Source: Membranipora membranacea (lineage: Eukaryota; Bryozoa; Gymnolaemata; Cheilostomatida; Membraniporidae). Taken from it: DNA of 64,000 nucleotides. Within the stretch, counting starts at the first letter, position 1, and every line of letters starts with the position of its first letter. Below, one piece after another: positions 36,716 through 47,400 of the stretch. Both the position numbers and the translations under genes were made by a program. Location of the stretch: assembly GCA_914767715.1 (NCBI GenBank), contig OU612065.1, positions 15,004,001 to 15,068,000 on the forward strand, read 5' to 3'. The notes beneath the pieces are model-generated. The model saw only the letters and a list, made by a program, of their open reading frames with translations, was not told where the DNA came from and searched no databases.

Positions 36716-37711
36716 GAAAGTATACAGACTGGTATATTTCTCATGTTTGGTGGCATTCACACCGAGTACCAGGTTGTATGAAACCTTCTGTAGGATGTGG
36801 TAGTAATAAAATTTACGTAACTTACTGGTATACTCAGGTATGTCCATATTTATTCGACAAAGAGTTGTCTTATAATATCTTATGTGAAGACAACTTCTAC
36901 TGAAAATCTTAAACATAAGCTCAGTTTGACCAGGGAGTTTGGGACCGCAAAACTCCCTGCTTTGACCAAGGTCCCCTTGGTCCATTGTCTCCTTCGTTTG
37001 ACCAACGGATTCTTCCTAACTAGGAATTTCATTTAATTTACCAAAGCATCTATTTTGCAGGTTTTTGAAATTTCTTTCCTTCGCCTTCGAACTATCCGCC
37101 TATGCCTAATATTCCTGTAAAACTAATGACATCAACTGTTCAAATTTTAAAATTTTTGCAACCAAGAGAAAACAGGTGATTCAATTATTGAATCTGTTGC
37201 AGTGATATTCTCAAGCAATCAAGCAATTCCTGCTGCACTTATTTGCGTTTCTGTCACAACCTTGGCATTCCCCGGGCAACAGGTTTGTCTATAGTAAATA
37301 CCATGACAAATATAACCAGCAGTACCTGTGTGATAAACCCACTGAATGGGACTCAGCATGTCCACATCAGAGACATGTAAGCAGATCTATCGTAGTATTA
37401 GATATCTCTTTTCGCTATTGATGTCCTGAAGAGCCAGATTCAGGGGACAGAACTCTCCTCACCACTATCCCGTCACTGAGAAAATAGGATAGTTGGAGGC
37501 TGGTATTGTTATATTGTTAAGCAATCATCATGCCAGCTCATTGGAAACGATATACTATTCTACAGATCTATCGTAGTAATATTTACGCCCTTTTGCTGTT
37601 GATGTCCGATTGTTCATCACCAGTACAAGCAGGTGAACCATATGCTAAATTTTTTTTGTCAATTTCCAGCTGTTTGCAGTAATAGGAGCTATAGTGTTTC
37701 TATACAATATA
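36715..37711 (+). pseudogene. Decayed copy of tetraspanin exons 5-7
   Basis: Exon 5-like 36715-36837 reads YTDWYISHVWWHSHRVPG and CGSNKIY but has lost the CCG motif and the PDSCC pair. Exon 6-like 37203-37282 has lost its GC pair. Exon 7-like is about 37670-37711. The intervening introns are also copied (for example ATACCATGACAAATATAACC at 37298 and 31179), so this is a DNA-level duplication of about 30620-31400, not a processed copy. Orientation is the same as the parent, 6 kb away. It lacks TM1-TM3 exons and cannot make a tetraspanin. Confidence 0.85.
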
Positions 37712-37889
37712 CAAAGATATCATAGACCTAGGGTGCTTCCTTGTAAACTGCTCAAATCGGTTTTAGTATAGCTTCCATCTCAGCTAGCAATGCTGAGGTT
37801 AGATTCGCTTTTCATATTTCAATTAAATTCAAAATAAGACACATTTTTTCATCCCTCCAAGACAGTTTTTACAGCAATAATTGATACTT

Positions 37890-38760
37890 TTTTACAACTT
37901 TAATTAGGCCTCATTATGTCAGCATTCCCCTCAATTTTTTGTCTGATTAGTTGATGTTACAACAAACTTATTTTTCGCCCAAGCTGGTAGATCTGATACT
38001 AAAAATGTTGTTACTATCTATGTGGCTAACCTCTCTTGAATGCATCACAAACAAAAATTAATGCTTTTTTTGTGCGACATCATGTGAAATGCTTGCATAG
38101 CTGTTGTGTATTGCAACTCACAACAAACTTATTTTTTGCCCAGCCTGATAGATCCACACTGATTTCGAGATTACACTATTAGTATGTGTATGTATACATG
38201 CAATAGTATATCACGTGATCAGTGTGTGATAGATCTGATATGAAAATGTAAATAATGTTAATACCAGATCTGTCAATCTATGAGGTTAGCCTTGAAGAGT
38301 AAACGCATTGATGATTTTTTCTGTGCGACATCTTATAAAATCCTGACAAGCAAGAGAGTACTCAATGTCAATTGGGGTTAAAGGTCATCATTGAATTGTG
38401 TTTTTTTGCTCATGGTTTTGAAACAACCTCACAATCACCCAGTAGCCACAGTTTATATAAAAAATGATAAATCCCTAAAGAGCACCAGTGCAGTTGATGG
38501 GCTGTTATTTCATATAATGAGTTTTGCACTATAGTATCTGCGTCTGCTGCATACTGCATACGGTTAAGGTGGTAGCAAGTTGGAAAAAGCTACTAGAGAA
38601 AAGGATGCTTGGAGCGACAGTAAATGAAAATCAGTGTACTTTATAAGCCAATGATAAACCAGGATGCAAAGCCAAATCATTTTCTGTATCCATCTATCTA
38701 ATAAATAATAAGGCTAATTTGCAGAAGTTAAAAATCAAGAAACCTGCAGACACTTTGTTA
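37890..38760. repeat. Shrunken inverted copy of the region around the GPCR
   Basis: Read on the minus strand this block lines up in order with four source pieces. The first is 31910-31990 (AGGTTTCTTGATTTT word, at 38735). The second is the end of the Ser-rich exon, 32420-32480 (38597-38680). The third is the GPCR upstream flank, 33066-33110 (38345-38396). The fourth is the GPCR downstream flank, 35220-35450 (37900-38345, partly twice). The GPCR coding sequence itself is missing. Thus about 3.5 kb has been copied, inverted and reduced to under 0.9 kb. Confidence 0.75.
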
Positions 38761-38974
38761 TCTTAGTTGGATTTGAAATACAAAGCAACGTTGCTCATGT
38801 TAAATTGCTCTGAGAAGAGTTTATTAAATGTCAATTCTGTACATCAGGTTCTCTTTGATAACAATCAATCAGTCGTCATTAATCGGAATTATATTACACA
38901 TCTGATTTCATATTATTGCGACAATTCATTTCTCAAAAAACTTAAGGTTTTTGCACTGGTCAGGCAGGTAGAAG

Positions 38975-41900
38975 CTATGTTTTCCTCCATTTACCATAAC
39001 CAGGCCTGATGCCTTGTGCATTGATGGCTTCTATCACAGCATTATGGCGGTATTGATTCCATTCTCTCTTAAGCTCCTGATCCATATACTCCTGCTGAAT
39101 CCTCTCCTAAAAAATATGCCAATATGCAATGGACCATTGCTGTTAAGAGAAATATTTTTGAATTCAATTTCTGAGAAAATGTGCTAAAAACACTAAGATT
39201 GAATAAACTCAACGCAAAACCTGGATTTTGAAATTAGACCCAAGGTTCTCCAGCCCAATGAGTAACCTGAAATATAATTTGGTCCCTAAGACATTCAACC
39301 ATTTATCTGAGTTCTAACAATATTTATATAGTATTTTAACTGTGAAAAACAAACCAAACGGTACAAATTTAGATTGTACCAGTACCTGATCGAGATTGTC
39401 AAATGTGGGTTGCACGGATTGTAGCAGTAACTCTAGAGTAGTGTCATCTAGACTGTACAGGTTATCAGGTGATATGGTACCGAGAGTTACTTCTGTCGAT
39501 GTGATTATTGAATACGTCATTGGCTCTTCTTTCAACAGGCTGAGTTCTGCAAATGACTCGTTAGGCCCAATACCACCCATCACAACTTGTCTTGTCTTTC
39601 TCTCCTATTTAAAATAATAAATATCAAAGCTGGTCAATTCATCAATTCTGACAATGTGGTACGATAGTAACAAATAAAAGCCTGATAATTTGATTGAATC
39701 AAATTTATCTTGTATTGGGACAGAGAAAAGTTGGACATAATTAATAGTTATACTTGGTAGATATGGCTATGGATATATGAATATCATATAGCTTACTTAG
39801 GTTATTCGATCCTGAGGTGCTTGATTTGAAGCATTATATTACAGGGATCTTGTTGAAAATGATAAGGAGTGCTAGCATCATTAGCTTGTTTGGCAACAGC
39901 AGTGAGAGTGAGAAAACTTCTGGCCTATTGGCTTACGCTGAATGATCAGTTTGAGTGAATACACAAACCTGATTGCCATCAGGCAGACTCTGTAGGACCT
40001 GTAGTTGTTTGAGAACATGACATTGGCCTGATAACACCATACCAATAAATGGTGCCTTGTATCCTTCACTAACAATCACTAAAAATTAATAACATTGGTT
40101 AATATATATGTATATAAAACTAAACCATTTGGGAAAAAATTTTTTTATTAGCCTGAGTCCATTCTTACATCGGCGATATTTCTATGTCGTTTGCAACCCT
40201 GATAAAAAAGTCTCTTCATTCCCGTTAGAGAGAGCAGTAGTAAAAACAGGCTGTTGTATTGTGACATCTTTCAGTGTGGCATGCATATGGCATCTGTTGT
40301 AAAGTTATAGTCTTTAACTGGAGCAGATGTTTAATTTATATGGGCGGGAGGGGGTGATTTTAAAGCATTACCTAGCCATGCCTGTGGAGGTTTTTTTATG
40401 CTTTCTAATATTGAAAATTTAAAATAAACTATTATCCTCTCTTTATGTATGAGAGGACAACTACAATATTTTGCCCATAGCCAAAATTTACAGTTAATAC
40501 AAACTTTTTGCAGTGTTGTTTTGAATTTCCTTTAACAAGGTTTTCTAGACTCTCAAAATTAAGCCTTTGCCAGAATAAATCAGTTAAATGAATGAGAGAT
40601 TTTGCCAATACCTGTGTTTGGTTCGAATTGTTGCCACTCAATCAAGTTGGCGATCTTCAGCTTTGGTTGCCTGGTCCACATCTTGAATGGCGCACAAGCT
40701 TGGAGAAGATTCAGTTTCTTTGTCTGCTCTTTGTTTTTCAGTTGCTTTAATTTAATTAAAGACAGAGAGCTGTAAGGCAGATATTGTGGATACGACAAGA
40801 GACTCTCTTAACCCAAATAGGTAAACTTTCAGTGTTGAATTTATCAGTAATAGTTTTCATGAATCAGATTGGTCAAGTCTAGAGAGGATCGTATATTTTT
40901 AAAGTTTAGAGTAGGATTTGGTTAATTCACAAATTAACTATTTGTGCACTCACCTCAATCACTCGAGTGTAGTCACTGGTGGTGACTTTCATAAACTCAC
41001 AGTTAAGCTCCTTTGTATTTACCATCAACATTGTTTTGTGCATAGTTTGGCCGTCAATTGCAATGAAGGTTCCGAAGCACTCTCCAGGATCAAGCTGAGA
41101 AAGCAGTAAAGATAATGCAATTCATCTAATCGTTGATCTGTTCGATTACAGTGGAACAAAAATCTGATAGGGGTGTCTTCATCAAAAGAACGGATGCAGG
41201 TGGGCAAGCTTCAGGCTTTACTTGAAATCATTCGAGTCACCTAGCATCTTATTAGTAAAGAGAAAAGCAAATCATCATCTACATTTGACAACACTCACAA
41301 CTTTTGCTTCAGGCCGACTTCCGGCCAGACTGTGCTTGGAGCTGGTGCAGGCTCGCTTGAACTCCAGGAGATCTGTCTTTGGGTGATAAATATGGGGATT
41401 GTGAACCGTAGTAACAGTTCCTTTCAGCACCATATGCATTCCAGAGCTTCCAAACACTGCAAAGATATTAATATCATAATGTTTTACATTGTCAGAGTCT
41501 GCATTTTAATTATTCTGGGACTGAATACACACCAGAACAGCACATTCAAAGTTTCACGATTTATGACTTTGTTACGTTGAGCCATTGAGTTATTTTCATA
41601 ACTACCTGGGAAATCCTCTTCCTTCCAGAAATCTAGTTGAGCGACATAGCACAACTCCTTCAGAACTCTGTTGGACACCATACTTGAAAAGCTTGTAAAG
41701 TTCTTTAGTGCTTTGTACATGATATTCACATCATCACTAGTTCGTTGGAAAGGCCTGAAAGAAGTTCCAAATTATAATAAAAAAATAATCAAAAGCTGGT
41801 GTTGCATATGGAAATAAATAGAAGTTACATGGAGTCTTCCAAGCTTGTCATTGGAACGTCCTGTTCAGTGCTGATGACCAATATTCAACAAAGTTTTGAT

Positions 41901-43426
41901 TTGCTTCTGGTAAATTGATAGTTGGTCGAAGAATGTGTTCTGGCTGAGACTTACAATTTACGCAAGAGTTTTCTTAAGACTTTCACGCCATCAGTCTTGT
42001 TTGCTATGTCTACTTCATCTTTCCTGCTTTTCCTCAGATTTTTAGTATAATCTCTGATGTCATGAGAATCATCCTGGGAAGCATCTGTAGACAGATCATC
42101 AGACTTTGTAGAATTGCTCCTAGCCGCAGAAGGCCCCGTGGGTTTGGTCGATGGTATTGCAAGCTGACTCCTGTAATGTCATGAAAGCAACAGTATAGAA
42201 TGTCGTCAGCATGCAGAGGATGAGATCCTACACAATAGTCCAAGTCCAACCTACGCTTTCGTTTTATGTTGTTGAATTGAACTTATATATCTAAGTCAAT
42301 TGAGACGTCTGTCTCATTCTTGATAAAAATAATGTGTAAAACTTCAAGCTCATAAAAATAATTGACCACTACTATGAATGCTAGGGTATGAGGGCAAGAT
42401 ATCAAGGTCTGGTCTCTTACTGTGTAGTAAAGCACAGAGGAAACTTTTCATATGTATGCTATTTTATTTTGTTATATAAATAGCAAAAGGAAATCCCAAA
42501 AGAGCTGTTTATGTCATAGATTTCAATTTCAATTTAATTCGATTTTCGGCCACCTCGATTAGCTTTCTAGATGAGGCAGTGCCTCCCAGCCTCCCCTAAA
42601 ACTATGGGCCTGTGTTGTTCAGTCAATGCTTTATTGGTCGAAAAAATCATATTTAAGTAAGAGAGTTCTAACCTTTGTTGAAGGTTGACTGGAGGAAGTT
42701 GAGCTTTTCCAGGTCTGATAAATATCTCTCTTATCTTTCTCATAAACTCTGCATGTGCTTCGGGAGTCGAGGCTTCATCTTTATCTCCCTTCAGCCCATC
42801 GATGTTCAGCAAATCTTTGATCTTCTCATAGTTGATTGGATACCTGACTGGCTCGGCTTGTTTACCATCTATCAATAATAAGGCATTGCATCAATTGAGG
42901 ACAGTCAGAATGCATCGCTGATGACCATCCGCATAATCTTAATTGGTGAAGTGTGCAAACCAAGTCGGCGAGAGTCACAAGGATGGTAATTCTGTCAACT
43001 GGGGCTTGCACACATGGCAGCACAAAGCCCATGGAGTAAATAGAAGAGAACATAAAACTCACTATAGATAGTCACAAACACTTCTTTGCTAGAATCAGTG
43101 ACAGATGTCCACCAGCACACAAGTCATTGGCCATTTTTAAAGTGTTTAAACTTTAAAGTGAGTAATCTTTATTGATAAGCCCCACCCATAGAGATAAAGT
43201 TGTTATATTCCACAACTGTACTCATCTAAATCAATCAAGGAGTAAAAGACTCCTTGCATCAATCATTCAATGATGAGGAGGAGGTACTATTATACTACTC
43301 ATAATGCTAGGTTGTAAGCTTACATTTGTCTTGTTTGGTGCTTTCTTTATGGATCCAACTTGTTCTGTCCTCTTCTGTTTGTAATGTCTGAACTGGTCCA
43401 CTATCTTCAAATGCAACCAAAGCCAT
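38975..43426 (-). CDS. CNBD1: CNBD1-like protein with two cyclic-nucleotide-binding-type domains
   Basis: Exons: 43426-43324, about 43116-43063, 42868-42673, 42170-41955, 41754-41606, 41456-41299, 41094-40954, 40744-40612, 40078-39969, 39604-39386 and 39106-38975 (TAG). All join in phase except the acceptor of exon 2, which I could not place on an AG. First CNB fold: SNRVLKELCYVAQLDFWKEE, then GMHMVLKGTV, then LDPGECFGTF. Second: KKLNLLQACAPF, then FIGMVLSGQCHVLKQ, then GPNESFAELSLL. The order and wording match vertebrate CNBD1, a poorly studied protein. The glycine loop is followed by no clear Arg-Ala pair of the phosphate-binding cassette, so cyclic-nucleotide binding is doubtful in both domains. 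The basic/acidic C-tail (YMDQELKREWNQYRHNAVIE) forms a helix. CNBD2 is the main alternative. Confidence 0.75.
43237..43264. repeat. Short hairpin of the CAAGGAGT family
   Basis: CAAGGAG and CTCCTTG flank a 7-base loop (TAAAAGA), upstream of CNBD1 exon 2. Related words occur at 25683, 28757, 36931, 45167 and 49517. Confidence 0.6.
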
Positions 43427-44402
43427 GCTTGATGTAAACAATTTCTCTTTTAGAATTGAAAGATTGTGGCTATTGAGAAACATACATGAAAAGTATGGGC
43501 AACTAAACCGGAAATGTAAGTAGTTCCTATGACAACAAGCCCATATCCACTTCTGCCATTTTTTAATTCTTTTTCTGGTTAGACAACTCCAAGAAGGTAT
43601 TTCCCTGCTTTCAGTTAATGACCTATAGTTGAAGTGCTCACACCCTGCCCGAGTCGGTGTAATTCACATTCTATAATTAAAAACATGTCATCTCAAATCA
43701 ATAACGAAATACCACTACCGGCAACCAATGAGTTCATTGCGGCAACCCTAGAAGAGTTTTTGCACTTGAGCTATAGTCAATCAGTGACAAGTCATAGGGT
43801 ATGCTTTTAGCTTCTGGCCAAAAGATCAGAGAAAAAATGTGTAAATTTTCAGGAATAAACTTGTCTCCTCTGGTTCGGTAGCAGAGTGATATAGTAAGAG
43901 TCAGGTTACAGAGCCCTAGTGTCTCACATTTGTAATGTCAGCTCTTCTCATCAAGATTTTTTGACTGCATGTTATACTGCTCTTCAATGAGATTGTAAAT
44001 TTGATTTATTTTTCATCAGATCTGCCATTAAACTACAATATAAAAGGAGGCATGATCCCTAGGTTTTGGCATCAACTTTCGCAATGAAATAAACTATGAA
44101 GAAATAAACTCATCAGGAGAAATGAGCATTAGGCTAAATGAATTTTAGGAAAATTATCACAGGTTTTCAGGAAACTAAATGTTAAAGTTTATATATAATT
44201 ATCAAAATCTCACAACATTAAAAAGGCGGATTTTAGTAAAAAAAGAAGACTTATGTGTACTGGGGTTATCTAAACAATAGTTTGTACATTAAACAACTAC
44301 ATATGTTAGTCACAATATGATAGCTCAGTTATGATGATATTGCATGTGATGGGGGAGCCACTCAATTGATACAATTTATCCTGAGGTATGACTTGTAATT
44401 TC

Positions 44403-47400
44403 CTATGGTAGTTTTGTTGGCCCCATTATGAGCTGATCAAAATCAACAGTAAGATGAGCGTTGGAGTTGTCGCCCAATGATCGGAGGTAATCGAATGAGT
44501 TCATCTGTTCTATGCTTTGAAGTCCAATGGAGTTAAAGAGTTCCACCAATCCTGTTCTTCTGGCATCCTCAACAATTTTCTAGGAAAATGAATTTTTATT
44601 ATCTGATTAATATCATAGAGATCACATCAGAGCGGATAGGATTTATGCACTCACTAGCAATAAGCTAGTTGTAGTCTATTCAAAGCGGCAGGGGATTGTA
44701 ACAGTATTCCTCTCAAAAAATGACAGATAACCTTACACACTAGATCATTGCATACACGAGGACCACATGACAAGCACAGTTAGATGTATGATAATTTTGT
44801 GATCATCAATGACATAGTAACCAGGATCTACATACCTGATAGTTAGCCTGTGATTTAGCTGTAATAAGCTGAGATTGGGCGGTAGAATTAGCAGTTACTT
44901 CAGCAGCACTATTCAGTATACTATCGACCTGGTAAATAGAGTATTATTGGAAATAAGTTTATATATATAATTATCCAATGCACATGAACTAAATAGGGCA
45001 TCTGTACTTTCTGTTGAAATACAGATAGAATAGAGTTGCCTATGATGGAATTTTCTCCTTTTGTAGTATCCTACAGTGCAAGCCTAACTTTGGTTTTTAT
45101 TGAACAAATTGAAAAGCAATCATAGTGTTTTTTAACAAATTTATAATCGATTGAGGTAAATATCACCAAGGAGTTAGGGACTCAATATCAGTCAAATCAA
45201 TTAAAATGCTGAAACTGCAAGCATTCAAATCAAGCGTACATCAGGGCTTGGAACAATATTTTAAAACCCGCTATTGAGGAAGGAAATAAGAGTAATGAAC
45301 TGTACGTACAATTTGCTCAGTCTCCTTCTCGATGATAGCAGCTTGCTGAGTGAACGTCGCCTTTGCAGTTTCCTCAGTCAGCAGCAATGTACGCAGGTTT
45401 CTCTGCTCTATCTCATAGGGAATCTCCAAATCAGTCATCTGAAGATATCGAGCCTCCACAAACAATCCCTTATCCTCAGATTCACATGTGTCTCTGGGCT
45501 TGCAGCCCTGCCAGCAGTTGGATACTACAAAGTTATTGAGAATAACTATAAGTCATGCTGATAAATTTTTATTTGAGCAACAAAACACAGAACATTCCAA
45601 CGAAAAAAACATTTACCTAGTAAGTAGTTAAGTTAGCCAAGTCAGTTTGTCGAGCAAGCAGCTTTTTAAGGGGATAGATTGAGGCCTTGATTTATATCAT
45701 CTTCCTATTGGGCCTCGCTGTAAATTATTTTTTGTAATTACATCCAGCTTCATTTAAAAATAATTAGAATTAAAATGTCATTTTCCATATACATCTTTCT
45801 GCATATTTGATAAAATTATCAAATAAAGTAATATTTTAGGACGTCTAGGTATATGTGTCTGTCGGGCCATTCAGGGTACACCTGCAAAAACTCAAGCTAA
45901 CGGATGAAATAGACTGCCCAAAATGTGGTCAAGACAAAGACACAGCCCTTCACTTTGTAACCACATGCAAATTCTACAAACAAGCGATGCAGCGAACTTT
46001 GGTCAATCCGTCCTAAAGAGGGCAGCTAAGCCAACGTGCATCACAGTTTCAGATTTGTTCCAATTTATTCGTATTTCGGGGCGTTTTTGAACAAAGATGC
46101 TAGATTAAACTTTGTTTGTTTAGGCTTAAGTTCTATGGGTCCCTGAGACCTGAACCCAGGTTGATTTGAGTCCAGCCCTTCTCAAAGACAAGACATATGT
46201 GTCTGTAGGAGGACTATATCCGTATTAATGGTACAAGAAATTGTTGCAGGGAGGAAGTGTGTGCTGAAGTGTCCTTTTCCATAATGTGAAGAGGGTATTA
46301 GGGGTTACCAGTAAAATGAGATATGGACACTACATGTATCACCATTTCATCAAGGTTACAATTAATTCAACAAGGAAGTTAACACAAATACGTAACGCCA
46401 AATGTGATTTCGAGGCTGTGGCATACTACAACAACCCATGATGTCCATAAGAAATGCTAGTAATAATGGTTATCAATTATATTTCATTATAAATAACACT
46501 CTTTGTATCCATACCTGTTCCAGCTAAAATAACAGTTAATGTATGTAATGATATGATGACAGTGCCACTCTCATAGTGAGATGAGAATCGGAACAAAACC
46601 TGAATTAAGGGATTTGGATGTAATCCGTGACACCCTGTTGATATTTTAGAGCTTATTCAAAATTTTGAGATGAAGTAAAATGCATATCACATAATCTAGA
46701 ACAGGGAAGGGGCCCCGGGCCCACCCCCCCCCCCCCCACACAGCAATAGTAACACAGGTGTTAAGACAGCAGTGCTTACGTTGTTTGTCAATCAGTGCTG
46801 CTTCAGATAACATTAATTTACTAAGGATCAATCTCCATACCTGTACAATCTGGTGGACAGCATATACCTCCCAATCTCCTCTGTACTCCTTCTAAAAATG
46901 CTGCCTCCACTTCTTCTCTTGTTGTGTAAAATTCTGATAGCTTAAACAAACTAGCTGTGTCCTATAAGAAATAACAAAATCAATCATCTGTTTAACTATA
47001 TATATATATATATATATATTTGGGAACCTCTTCAATAGTGTGCCAATAGACTGTGGAATGGCAAAAAGACAAATCACCAAAAGATTTATTCTGCTGGGGA
47101 CTTGTTGGAATGATCTTCTATGTATAAGAAATCTGTATGCATATATCACAGCATGATAGATTATAAATGAAGGTTTACCCCTCCCTGATTGGCCATCATT
47201 GAAGGTCAAAACTAAATATTACCTTCAGTGCTGCCTGAGCGCTGCTAATCATAAGTGGTTCATAATTGACATCATATTCATCATGGAGTAGCTTCAAATC
47301 CTCAGCAACAATGAAATACACTATTTGTACACTGATTGTAACCTAGATAGAAAGGAAGATACATGGTTATATCAGAGACTATAGGCTATTGACTATATCT

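Noticed and set aside
43875-43935. tRNA-like sequence (GGTTCGGTAGCAGAG)
   Set aside because: No proper B box and no cloverleaf; left out as a tRNA or SINE.
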